A DNA stretch of 64,000 bases from CAZTVN01 sp964617145. Its GTDB lineage: Bacteria; Patescibacteriota; Gracilibacteria; UBA1369; JACRIC01. Shown here in pieces: positions 10,763 through 19,163 of this stretch. Made by a program: the position numbers and the translations under genes. The notes below the pieces were generated by a model. The model ran no database searches. It had not been told where the DNA came from and saw only the letters and a program-made list of their open reading frames with translations. Every line of letters starts with the position of its first letter. Positions within the stretch are counted from its first letter, which is position 1. The stretch covers positions 1 to 64,000 of the forward strand of contig CAZTVN010000001.1 of assembly GCA_964617145.1 (NCBI GenBank), written 5' to 3'.

Positions 10763-12256
10763 ATGGCGATTGTAATTTTTATTTTTTTCCCGGTAACCGC
10801 GCTCCTGCCTCTTTTTTTTAAACAGGTTAAGCAGGTACGTCTGATGGCTCTTGTCATGGGTATAGTCAGTTCGTTGATAACCTTTTTGTTCCTGATAAAA
10901 CCGCTATTCTCCAAGCAGGCTTTCATCCTTGGAAATGTACTCCGGATAGATCGCTTTTCGGCTTTTATGGGAATTTTGATCATTTTGCTTTATTTTTTCA
11001 CGGTTATCGTCAGTCATAGATATATTAAAGAAGAAAATCATGAAAAAATTCTCGATTTAAAACAAATCAGATTGTATTTTTTATTATTGCCTATTTTTGC
11101 TCTCGCGATGCTCACCGTGGTGATGGTTGATAATTTAGGTTTGCTCTGGTTGGCTTTGGAAATAACAACTTTAGCCACCACTCCTTTAGTAGCTCTTTAT
11201 AGAAAAGATGGCTCACTCGAGGCAGCATGGAAATATATTATTCTTTGTTCTTTGGGAATAAGCTTGGGTTTATTAGCTGTTTTATTTATCAGTTACGCTG
11301 GTATCAATAGCAATTTAAGTCCTTTTGATTCATTTTCTTTGAGAATGCTTACGATGAACGCTTTAAAGATGCCGCCAGCTATTATGCAATGGGCTTTTCT
11401 CTTTGCTTTTATTGGTCTTGGCACCAAAATTGGATTTTTTCCTATGCACACATGGCTTCCTGATGCTCATGGACGCACTCCGTCTCCCATTTCGGCTATG
11501 CTTTCTGGAATACTGCTCAATGTAGCTTTTTATTCTTTAATGAGAATCAAATTTATTACTGACATAGCGCTTCGTTCATCAGAGTGGACTAATAATCTCT
11601 TTTTGGCATTTGGTGTTATTTCTCTCGTAGCAAGTGCTTTTTTTCTCTATATTCAACATAATTATAAAAGAATGTTGGCCTATTCCAGCATGGAGCATAT
11701 GGGGATATTGGCAATAGCCGTGGGACTCGGACCACTTGGAATGGTTCCTGCATTGATGCATATGTTTGCCCATACATTGTCCAAATCATTACTTTTTTTT
11801 GGTTCAGGTGAAATCTTATTAGCCACTAAAACGGCTAAAATTCATAATGTAAAAAATTTGATTCATACTATTCCTGTTACCGGCACTCTTTTTATTTTGG
11901 GTATGTTTTCTCTTCTTGCTGTTCCACCTTTTGCTGCTTTTTCTAGTGAAATATTGATACTTGCTGCAATAGTTAACAAGGGGCATCTGGTTATTTTCTT
12001 TTTGATGTTATTGGCTCTGGCGCTTGTTTGTGTAAGTTTGTTTAGACATACTTTTAGGATGTTTTGTCTTCATCAAACTGATGATAATCATCAAGGGGAT
12101 GATTACCAAATTGAAAAAAAATTTACTGAAAAATTTAATTTGACCCATCTTGTCATGGTTGTAGAAATTGTGCTTTTGGCTATTTCTGGAATTTTCATGT
12201 TAACCCCAGAAGGTTTTAACTTTTTTTCAGGCATTGCTCAATCAATATTTTTATAA
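10763..12256 (+). CDS. Ehr-like complex membrane subunit, HyfF/NuoM-N family
   Basis: Second antiporter-like subunit, 497 residues. Key residues are E133 in TM5 and K222 in the segment GTKIGFFPMHTWLPDAHG. At the TM8 position, where HyfB has Lys, this protein has N253 (SGILLNVAFY), as I recall for HyfF-type proteins. The His-rich turn HNYKRMLAYSSMEHMG is typical of the family. There is no sign of frameshift or decay, so the membrane arm appears to be under selection. Confidence 0.92.
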   Translation: MAIVIFIFFPVTALLPLFFKQVKQVRLMALVMGIVSSLITFLFLIKPLFSKQAFILGNVLRIDRFSAFMGILIILLYFFTVIVSHRYIKEENHEKILDLKQIRLYFLLLPIFALAMLTVVMVDNLGLLWLALEITTLATTPLVALYRKDGSLEAAWKYIILCSLGISLGLLAVLFISYAGINSNLSPFDSFSLRMLTMNALKMPPAIMQWAFLFAFIGLGTKIGFFPMHTWLPDAHGRTPSPISAMLSGILLNVAFYSLMRIKFITDIALRSSEWTNNLFLAFGVISLVASAFFLYIQHNYKRMLAYSSMEHMGILAIAVGLGPLGMVPALMHMFAHTLSKSLLFFGSGEILLATKTAKIHNVKNLIHTIPVTGTLFILGMFSLLAVPPFAAFSSEILILAAIVNKGHLVIFFLMLLALALVCVSLFRHTFRMFCLHQTDDNHQGDDYQIEKKFTEKFNLTHLVMVVEIVLLAISGIFMLTPEGFNFFSGIAQSIFL

Positions 12257-12258
12257 TT

Positions 12259-13830
12259 ATGGAAACTAAAAGTCATCTCAGTATTGACGGTGTGTTTCAA
12301 GAACAGATGAGTCATAATCAAAAGAATTTGCGAATTTTTAAGACAGATTCTGAAAATTTTACCAGAGTTGTAGCTTCTCTCGTTTCTCAGAATTATCGAC
12401 TGGCTTGGTTGTTTGGGACCGATGATAGAGCAGAACATAAGACTTTTGGAGTCCATGCCGTACTCGCCATGGGAGGTAAAAATGAATGGTTGCAGATCTC
12501 AGCCGCTCTTTCCGAAGCAAATCCAGAGTATCCTGCGTTGACGAAAACTATTATGGCAGCTATTTGGTATGAAAAATACCTTATGGATATGTTTGGAATA
12601 GTGGCTAAAGGTCACCCTGATCCACGTCGTTTGGTTCATCATGAGAATGTTCCGCGTGACATTCATCCTTTAAGAAAAGATTTTGAATGGAATACTGTTA
12701 TGGAAAAAGATGATGTTCCTTATCCGATGCTCCATGTCGGAGGCAATGGTATTTATGAGATTCCAGTTGGGCCCATTCATGCCGGAATTATTGAGCCGGG
12801 ACATTTTCGTTTTAATGTTGCGGGCGAAAGGATTGTTAATCTTGAAGGTAAATTGTTTTTTACCCATAAGGGTGTGGAGAAATTATTGGAAGGGAAATCT
12901 GTTTTTGCCGCATTGCCCTATGTCGAGAGAATTTCTGATGATTCTGCGGCTTCACATGTTTTGACTTTTGTACAGACTTTGGAATTGATCGCGGGTGTAC
13001 ATATTTCAGAAAGGGCTAGTCTTTTAAGGACATTGATTGCTGAACTAGAGAGATTAACCATGCACATTCATGATATTTCAAATATTGCCGGAATGGGAAC
13101 AGGCTATACTATTATGGCTGCCCATGGCTTTCGGATCAAAGAAAATTTGGTAAGACTTTCTGAAAAAATTTTTGGAAATCGTTTTTGGAGAGGGTTTATT
13201 ATTCCAGGAGGAGTGGTTCGTGATTTGTCTGAAGCCGAGCTCGATTTGATCTCTCAAACAGTTCAGGAGATTATGGCTGACATGCATGGGCTACTTAATA
13301 TTGGTCTTAAATCAGACGGTCTTTTGGAAAGAATGATAACTGCCGGTGTTCTTACTTTGGATGCAGCCAAAGCTTATGGTGCTGTTGGAATTGCCGTTCG
13401 CGCCATTGATCAAAAAATGGACACCAGGATAGATCATCCTTATGTTTCTTATGATAGATTGAAATTTCAGGTAGTGACCAAAACAGGTGGTGATGTTTTT
13501 GCCAGATTTATGGTTCGCGTCGGTGAATTGGATGTTTCTTCTCAAATGATCGAAGAACTTTGCACATTGCTTCGTACTGTGAAGGGCGAAACGAAGGTTG
13601 TTTTGGTTTTGCATTCAGGAGAAGCTTTGTCGGCGGTGGAGGGTTTTCGAGGTGAAATCCTTCACTTTGTACGCCTCAATGATAAAGGATTCATTGAACG
13701 CATGGCAGTTCGCGATCCATCATTTTGTAACTGGCCACTCTTTGGAGAAATTGGACCAGGCAATATCGTGCCAGATTTTCCACTCTGTAATAAATCGCTC
13801 AATTTAAGTTATTCAGGGAATGACTTATGA
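12259..13830 (+). CDS. Ehr-like complex large subunit (NuoC-NuoD fusion, HyfG family) without Ni ligands
   Basis: The 523-residue protein has two domains: a NuoC-like 30 kDa domain (about 1-150, with MDMFGIVAKGHPDPRRLV and HPLRKDF) and a 49 kDa/hydrogenase large-subunit domain (about 165-523, with HAGIIEPGHFRFNVAGE). In NiFe hydrogenases this domain holds Ni and Fe through two CxxC pairs. Here the first pair is S226 and S229 (ERISDDS) and the C-terminal pair is S517 and G520 (NLSYSGNDL). All four ligands are replaced, and the protein ends right after the second site. It therefore cannot be a NiFe hydrogenase. This agrees with the energy-converting-hydrogenase-related (Ehr) group of complexes. 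Last gene of the operon. Confidence 0.92.
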   Translation: METKSHLSIDGVFQEQMSHNQKNLRIFKTDSENFTRVVASLVSQNYRLAWLFGTDDRAEHKTFGVHAVLAMGGKNEWLQISAALSEANPEYPALTKTIMAAIWYEKYLMDMFGIVAKGHPDPRRLVHHENVPRDIHPLRKDFEWNTVMEKDDVPYPMLHVGGNGIYEIPVGPIHAGIIEPGHFRFNVAGERIVNLEGKLFFTHKGVEKLLEGKSVFAALPYVERISDDSAASHVLTFVQTLELIAGVHISERASLLRTLIAELERLTMHIHDISNIAGMGTGYTIMAAHGFRIKENLVRLSEKIFGNRFWRGFIIPGGVVRDLSEAELDLISQTVQEIMADMHGLLNIGLKSDGLLERMITAGVLTLDAAKAYGAVGIAVRAIDQKMDTRIDHPYVSYDRLKFQVVTKTGGDVFARFMVRVGELDVSSQMIEELCTLLRTVKGETKVVLVLHSGEALSAVEGFRGEILHFVRLNDKGFIERMAVRDPSFCNWPLFGEIGPGNIVPDFPLCNKSLNLSYSGNDL

Positions 13831-13832
13831 GC

Positions 13833-13877
13833 TTTCTTAAGAGGATCTGAACAATTATGCTGAAGTGTCTTAAGAAA
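13833..13877. terminator. Possible bidirectional terminator between convergent genes
   Basis: Inverted repeat TTTCTTAAGA (13833-13842) and TCTTAAGAAA (13868-13877) with a 25 nt loop, lying between the convergent Ehr-like operon and the exonuclease gene and overlapping the last codons of the latter. Each arm also contains the palindrome CTTAAG. The stem is AT-rich, so it would be a weak terminator. Confidence 0.4.
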
Positions 13878-15969
13878 AATCAATGGTGAAATTTTTTGGA
13901 AAAATTTTTAGAACTTTTGGCAATTTCTCAAAACGCGAGTCTAGAATATATATTTTCTTATTTTCGCTATTTTCTTGAGTAAAGTCATATATGATCCTTT
14001 TTAATCGAAGTACTACCAGTGGAATCGAAAAATCTTCAAAAATGTTTTTGAAGATTTTTGTTTTTTCTTGTATGAGATGATCGCTTAAAATTTCGAACGG
14101 TAAGCGATGTATGATGAGAGTTTGAATAATGTTTTCGCTTTTTCCATCTCTCAATATTTCTCCCAGGAAGTATTGATTCCCTATTATGAGAGATTTTTGG
14201 GGTTCTTTTAAGAAAAGTGAAATAATTTTTCCTGTACCACCAGAAATTTTTTGACTTAATATCGTTTTCCCTTGTATGCGTTCGATGAGCTCTTTATGAA
14301 GGACATCTGTGGTGTTTTGAGAAGTTGTTAAAAGAAAATGAGAGCCGTTGTGTTTTTCGATAATTTGTTTCAAGATGTCCAGAGTTTCATTAAAATTTCC
14401 CGGAGCAAAAGGAGGTTTGAGATTTTTTGCTATTATTATTTGTGGCGTTTGTGGTTTTTGTTGTTTTTGTGGCCTTTGTGTCGAGATTTTTTCTTCTGAT
14501 TTTATTTGAAGCGTTTTTATGTCGTCGTTTAAGTTTAAAAGTTTTTGAAAAAAATCAAATTTGTCCTCTATGGTGAGGTTTTCGGAAATAAAAATAACAT
14601 TTTTGAAAGCTTTTAGGGCTTCTTTCAGATTGTTTTCTGGATTTTTAGGTGTGGTGTAGAGTCTAGTTTCATCGTTTTTTTCAAATGTCCAACTTACGGT
14701 GTTTTCGTCTTCTTTTTGAATTTTTTCATCATGATTTATTTTTTTTGAGGTAGTGAGTATTTTTCGAAGCTGGTCGTAAAAGACATCTCCTTTATCGATA
14801 ATGAGGATTTTATCTGAAAAAAGGTCTAATTTTTTGAAAATAAGCGAATACGGTATAACTATGCAATTTTCTTTTAAGGCTCGTGAAAGGGCTTTTTTAT
14901 AAAAACAAATATCTTCTGTACAATTTAGGCAGTCGGATTCGTTGCCGCAGAGGGTATTCCAAACCTCATACTCTTTTCCTGAAGGTTCGATTTCTTCTTG
15001 AGAACCTTCCTTTAATGTTTTTTCTTTGAGCAAAATTTTTATAAGCAGAGTAATTTCCTGTTGTTCGAAATATTCTTTCTCTTTTAATTTTTTGAGTTTT
15101 TGCAGGCAAAGATAGTAATCGGCGTTAAAAAGCGTTATGAAATTTTCGGTTAAAAGCGAGGAAGATTGAGATACCGCGATAATAATTTTTTCTTTTTTAA
15201 GATTTTGAATAAGATTTTTGAGATCGTATTTTGGTATTTCGATCAAGCTTACAGTTTTTTGTTTGATATTTTCCTTGATGAATATTTCTCCTTCATAAGG
15301 AAACAGTGTAGTTTCCTGTTTTTCTTTTTTTACTTTTTCTTTGGCGGAGGTGTCCAATTTTTGTGATGCAACGACGTTTTTTAGCATGTTCTTAGATTTT
15401 TTGCAAAAAAGATTTTGTAATGGCCATGTGCTTTTTTTGCTGAGTGTTATTATATTTTCACGTATTTCTTCGGGGATTTCTTCAATTTTTCCCAAGAGAT
15501 AGTCAAAGAGTTTTTTTGACGCGAGTGCATCAAAAAGCGCACGATGTTTTGTTTCATGATCGATTTCAAGGATTTCCGTGAGAATTTCTAAACTGTATGA
15601 AGTTTGATTTGGAAGAAGGATTTTTGCCAGATCCAAAGTGCAGTATTCTTTATTCGTGATTGGGATATTTTTTGCACGGAGAAAATTTGTATCGAAGGAA
15701 ATATTGTGTCCGATAATCGGTATATCTTCAATAAAAGATAAAAATTCGTTTTTTATTTCATCGAGTAGGGGCGCGTTTTTGAGGTCTTCATTCGTTATCC
15801 CTGTTATTTGACTTATGTTTATCGGTATTCCTTTTTCGATTCGGATGAGAGAAGAAAAGGTTTGATGTATTTTTTTATGATCAAATTTGACCGCAGCGAT
15901 TTCTATCGGTTCGTCTTTTTTCGGATCAAAACCTGTTGTTTCAATATCGAGACTTATGAATAGGCACAT
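13870..15969 (-). CDS. DnaQ-type 3'-5' exonuclease fused to a degenerate DinG-like region
   Basis: The 699-residue protein has a clear DEDDh exonuclease at residues 1-165: D8 and E10 (SLDIETTG), D93 (GHNISFDTNFL), H142 and D147 (HRALFDALAS). All five catalytic residues are present. The remaining 530 residues resemble DinG/XPD-type helicase by order of features: a cysteine group C341, C347, C350, C355 like an Fe-S binding motif; a segment at the DEAH position reading LIIDKGD (388-394 region); and a C-terminal LIIHRLPFE block. I find no Walker A (GxGKT/S), no DEAH and no Arg-rich motif VI. ATP-driven unwinding is therefore unlikely. Cotranscribed with carA, 25 bp downstream of it. Confidence 0.8.
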   Translation of the reverse strand: MCLFISLDIETTGFDPKKDEPIEIAAVKFDHKKIHQTFSSLIRIEKGIPINISQITGITNEDLKNAPLLDEIKNEFLSFIEDIPIIGHNISFDTNFLRAKNIPITNKEYCTLDLAKILLPNQTSYSLEILTEILEIDHETKHRALFDALASKKLFDYLLGKIEEIPEEIRENIITLSKKSTWPLQNLFCKKSKNMLKNVVASQKLDTSAKEKVKKEKQETTLFPYEGEIFIKENIKQKTVSLIEIPKYDLKNLIQNLKKEKIIIAVSQSSSLLTENFITLFNADYYLCLQKLKKLKEKEYFEQQEITLLIKILLKEKTLKEGSQEEIEPSGKEYEVWNTLCGNESDCLNCTEDICFYKKALSRALKENCIVIPYSLIFKKLDLFSDKILIIDKGDVFYDQLRKILTTSKKINHDEKIQKEDENTVSWTFEKNDETRLYTTPKNPENNLKEALKAFKNVIFISENLTIEDKFDFFQKLLNLNDDIKTLQIKSEEKISTQRPQKQQKPQTPQIIIAKNLKPPFAPGNFNETLDILKQIIEKHNGSHFLLTTSQNTTDVLHKELIERIQGKTILSQKISGGTGKIISLFLKEPQKSLIIGNQYFLGEILRDGKSENIIQTLIIHRLPFEILSDHLIQEKTKIFKNIFEDFSIPLVVLRLKRIIYDFTQENSENKKIYILDSRFEKLPKVLKIFPKNFTIDFS

Positions 15970-15994
15970 TGTTTTGGCGTGTTTTCAAAGGGTT

Positions 15995-17077
15995 TTAGAT
16001 GATTTCTACAAATTTATCGAAAATAAAGTTTGTATCTATGGGGCCAGGCGTTGATTCGGGATGAAATTGAACTGCCATGAAAGGCAGGGAAGCGTGTTTA
16101 ATTCCTTCTACTGTCTGATCATTGGCGTTTTCAAACCATACTTTCCAATCTTTTAGCAGTGTTTTTTTATCGATCGCAAAGCCGTGATTTTGTGAGGTTA
16201 TATAGCAACGACCAGTTTCAAGATCGGTTACTGGTTGATTTTGTGAACGATGGCCGTATTTGAGTTTATAGGTTTTTGCGCCTGAGGCTATGCCTAAAAC
16301 TTGAGCGCCAAGACAAATCCCGAGGGTTGGAATTTTATGCTCCATTGATTTTTTTACGAGTGCATGTGTTTCCTTGATAACACATGGATCTCCCGGGCCG
16401 TTCGTAATGAATACCGCATCGAACTTGAGTTTGTTTTTGAAAAAGTCGTAATTCCAAGGAACTCGATGTACGGTAATGTTTCTTTTTAGAAAATTTCTTA
16501 GAATATTGTTTTTCATTCCACAATCGATGATAATGATGGATTTTTGACCTCTTTTATAGGTGATTGGTTTTTTAATACTTACTTTGGATACGATGTTTTC
16601 TTTATTAGGATCATAAAAGTTGATGGTTACCGGATCGATATTTTCTGGAATAATTTTCCCAAGCATAGTTCCTTTTTCTCGCAGTTTTTGAGTTAAGGCG
16701 CGGGTATCGATTCCTGTGATTGCTGGAATATTGTTTTCTTTCAGCCAGTCGTTGAGACTTTTTTTTGCATACCAATGGCTATAATTTCCCGAATATTCCG
16801 AAACAATTAATCCTTTTATTTGTATTTTTTCACTTTCAAAATTTTTGTTAATTTTGTCTTTTTCATGCGTATTTTCAGGAACCCCATAATTACCAATGAG
16901 CGGATAAGTGAGGACAAGAATTTGTCCAAAATATGAGGAATCTGTTAAGGTTTCAGGATAGCCTACCATCCCTGTATTAAAGACTACTTCTCCACTTTCA
17001 GGAATTTTGGCCCCAAATGAAATTCCTTCAAAGATGGATCCGTCTTCCAGAATGAGTTTTGCTTGTTTTTTATCCAT
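15995..17077 (-). CDS. carA: Carbamoyl-phosphate synthase small subunit (glutaminase)
   Basis: The 360-residue CarA splits glutamine and channels ammonia to CarB, the first step of pyrimidine synthesis. The N-terminal half has the CarA-specific pattern GEVVFNTGMVGYPETLTD; the C-terminal half is a class I glutamine amidotransferase with the catalytic Cys in LGICLGAQVLG and the His-Glu pair in QFHPESTPGP. It is intact. carB does not follow and is not in the window. The gene is divergent from the DUF475 gene, with a 142 bp shared control region. Confidence 0.96.
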   Translation of the reverse strand: MDKKQAKLILEDGSIFEGISFGAKIPESGEVVFNTGMVGYPETLTDSSYFGQILVLTYPLIGNYGVPENTHEKDKINKNFESEKIQIKGLIVSEYSGNYSHWYAKKSLNDWLKENNIPAITGIDTRALTQKLREKGTMLGKIIPENIDPVTINFYDPNKENIVSKVSIKKPITYKRGQKSIIIIDCGMKNNILRNFLKRNITVHRVPWNYDFFKNKLKFDAVFITNGPGDPCVIKETHALVKKSMEHKIPTLGICLGAQVLGIASGAKTYKLKYGHRSQNQPVTDLETGRCYITSQNHGFAIDKKTLLKDWKVWFENANDQTVEGIKHASLPFMAVQFHPESTPGPIDTNFIFDKFVEII

Positions 17078-17114
17078 AATAACGAATGATGTTCTTTATA
17101 ATTTTTCCGTCCTT

Positions 17115-17135
17115 ATTATAGAGGATAATTTATCC
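17115..17135 (-). promoter_or_regulatory. carA promoter -10 with an adjacent palindromic operator candidate
   Basis: On the minus strand a consensus TATAAT lies at 17120-17115, about 40 bp before carA. Between it and the expected -35 position is a 13 bp perfect palindrome (17123-17135, half-site GGATAA). A protein bound there would block the promoter. No good -35 hexamer is visible, which fits a regulated promoter. The function of the palindrome is inference. Confidence 0.45.
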
Positions 17136-17180
17136 TTTTCCATACGTGCTTTCCTTTCTCCTACAATGAATGATGATTTT

Positions 17181-17189
17181 TGATATAAT
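17181..17189 (+). promoter_or_regulatory. Extended -10 promoter of the DUF475 gene
   Basis: The sequence TGATATAAT contains a perfect TATAAT (17184-17189) preceded by TG at the extended -10 position. It lies about 30 bp upstream of the ATG at 17220. No convincing -35 box is seen, as is usual for extended -10 promoters. Confidence 0.6.
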
Positions 17190-17219
17190 CATTTTGGCAT
17201 ATCCGCAAATTTTTATTTT

Positions 17220-18143
17220 ATGTCTTTTTTCCTTCCTCTTATCCTCACCGTGACAGGATTAACGCTCTTTGAGATTATTAGCAGTGTGGATAATGCCATT
17301 ATTAATGCCGAGGTGCTTTCTACTATGCAGGAAAAGGCTCGAAAATGGTTTCTTTTTTGGGGGCTTCTTTTTGCCGTTTTTATTATTCGTGGCCTTTTGC
17401 CTTGGCTTATTGTCTGGGCGACTGTTCCTTCTCTTGGGCCACTTGAGGCTCTAACTGCAACTTTTAGCAGTGATCCAAGAATTCATGAATCTATAGAATC
17501 ATCCGCTCCTATTCTTCTTATTGGCGGTGGCACTTTTCTTCTTTTTCTTTTTTTTCATTGGCTTTTTTTGGAGCCCAAAAATTTTGGCCTTATAGGTGAA
17601 AGATTTTTTTATTCACAAGGTGTTTGGTTTTTTGCCGTTATTTCTCTGCTTTTAGCTATTATTGTATGGTATGCTATTCATCGTAATCCTTTGATGGCTT
17701 TTGGAGCGATAGTTGGTTCTACGGCTTTTTTTATTACCCATGGATTTAAACAAAATGCTGAACTTAAGGAGGCGCAGCTTTTGAAAAAAGGACTTTCCGA
17801 TGTGAGTAAAATTTTTTATCTAGAGATTATCGATATGACCTTTTCTATTGATGGAGTTTTGGGAGCCTTTGCTTTTACTCTTTCAGTACCACTTATCCTT
17901 TTCGGTAATGGTGTTGGCGCTTTTGTTGTTCGACAGCTTACCATGAGCAATATTGAACGTATTAAACAATATATTTACATTAAAAATGGTGCGATGTATT
18001 CCATCCTTTTTCTTGGACTTATTATGATTTTAGACAGTTTTGGTTTTTATATTCCCAGTTTCGTTTCGCCAGTTACCACTTTTGGTGTTGTGGGGTATTT
18101 TTTTATAAAATCTCGGCGAGAGCGTAAAGGAAGAATGGTTTGA
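17220..18143 (+). CDS. DUF475 / TerC-superfamily integral membrane protein
   Basis: The 307-residue protein has about eight to nine hydrophobic segments. It matches the DUF475 branch of the TerC superfamily through EIISSVDNAIINAEVL at 18-33 and the second half-repeat EIIDMTFSIDGVLGAFAFT at about 201-219. The two acidic membrane motifs (SVDNA and SIDGV) are the superfamily signature and suggest metal ion handling; the true substrate is unknown. It lies directly upstream of pyrB, whose promoter overlaps its last codons, but nothing else ties it to pyrimidine synthesis. Confidence 0.85.
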   Translation: MSFFLPLILTVTGLTLFEIISSVDNAIINAEVLSTMQEKARKWFLFWGLLFAVFIIRGLLPWLIVWATVPSLGPLEALTATFSSDPRIHESIESSAPILLIGGGTFLLFLFFHWLFLEPKNFGLIGERFFYSQGVWFFAVISLLLAIIVWYAIHRNPLMAFGAIVGSTAFFITHGFKQNAELKEAQLLKKGLSDVSKIFYLEIIDMTFSIDGVLGAFAFTLSVPLILFGNGVGAFVVRQLTMSNIERIKQYIYIKNGAMYSILFLGLIMILDSFGFYIPSFVSPVTTFGVVGYFFIKSRRERKGRMV

Positions 18144-18168
18144 AAAATAAATAAAAACCTTCTAAACT
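18140..18168 (+). promoter_or_regulatory. Promoter of pyrB
   Basis: A -35 box TTGAAA (18140-18145), 17 bp spacer and -10 box TAAACT (18163-18168) overlap the stop codon of the upstream gene. A transcript starting near 18175 would have a leader of about 23 nt before the pyrB ATG at 18198, too short for a pyr attenuator. Confidence 0.65.
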
Positions 18169-18197
18169 ACATTAAACGGCTGATATTGAATACATTT

Positions 18198-19124
18198 ATG
18201 GAGTATACTAACGCCAATATTCTTTCCTCAAAGCAGTTTGATTCAAGGAGTCTCGAACAGCTTTTTAAAGTTGCCAAAGAGTTAGAGCCTATTGCTCAAA
18301 AGAAACTTCCTTCTGATCTCCTTCGAGGGAAGGTTCTTGCTAGTGTTTTTCTTGAACCTTCAACTCGTACTCGTTTTTCGTTTGAAACGGCTATGAATCG
18401 TCTCGGAGGGCGTGTCGTAACCATAGCCGATCTTCATCAATCTTCTTTAACCAAAGGGGAAACGCTTCAAGACATGGCTCATACTATTTCTTTTTTTAGC
18501 GATGTTACTGTTATGAGGCATCCACAGGCTTTCTCTGTTTCTGTTTTTTCTGAAGGTTCTTTAGTTCCTGTCATTAACGCAGGAGATGGTTCAAATGAGC
18601 ATCCTACTCAAGCTATTGCGGATATTTATACGCTTCATAAAGAGAAGGGTTCTATTGATGGGTTGACGATTGCTTTTCTTGGAGATTTGAAATATTCGAG
18701 GGTGGTTCATTCTCTTTCGAGTCTTCTTTGCCATTTTAGTGTGAAATTTATTTTTGTTTCACCTCAGGCACTTCGTATGCCTGAAAGTGAACGACAGTTT
18801 CTTCATGAAAAAGGTGTTTATTTTGAGGAGACGGAAAATTTAGAGGATGCTATTAAAAAATCTGAGGCTATTTATGTCACACGTATTCAGCGTGAACGTT
18901 TTGAAAATCAAGATGAATATGAAAGACTTTATGGCGTTTATATTATTAGTAAATCTTTGATTGAACGTTGTAACAGTGATGTTCTTATCATGTCTCCTCT
19001 TCCTCGATGTGGCGAAATTACTCAAGATACGGATCAACTTGATGGCGCTTGTTATTTTCGGCAGGTTTCCAATGGTGTTTCTGTACGAATGGCGCTTTTA
19101 AGTTTGGTTTTGGGAAAGATTTAA
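18198..19124 (+). CDS. pyrB: Aspartate carbamoyltransferase catalytic subunit
   Basis: Joins carbamoyl phosphate and aspartate. The carbamoyl-phosphate loop STRTRFSFE and the HPTQAIADIYTL motif are intact, and length (308 residues) is normal. A TTG at 18186 would add four residues, but the ATG at 18198 gives the expected start and fits the promoter. No pyrI regulatory subunit is present, so allosteric control of the E. coli type is not expected. Confidence 0.96.
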   Translation: MEYTNANILSSKQFDSRSLEQLFKVAKELEPIAQKKLPSDLLRGKVLASVFLEPSTRTRFSFETAMNRLGGRVVTIADLHQSSLTKGETLQDMAHTISFFSDVTVMRHPQAFSVSVFSEGSLVPVINAGDGSNEHPTQAIADIYTLHKEKGSIDGLTIAFLGDLKYSRVVHSLSSLLCHFSVKFIFVSPQALRMPESERQFLHEKGVYFEETENLEDAIKKSEAIYVTRIQRERFENQDEYERLYGVYIISKSLIERCNSDVLIMSPLPRCGEITQDTDQLDGACYFRQVSNGVSVRMALLSLVLGKI

Positions 19125-19163
19125 AAATATGCCTTCTGGCTGTTTTTTTCATGTAAGTCGCTC

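Noticed and set aside
6593..13830. Calling the six-gene cluster a hydrogen-evolving group 4 NiFe hydrogenase or formate hydrogenlyase
   Set aside because: The Ni-binding Cys pairs and most Fe-S ligands are replaced, and there are no maturation or formate dehydrogenase genes in the window.
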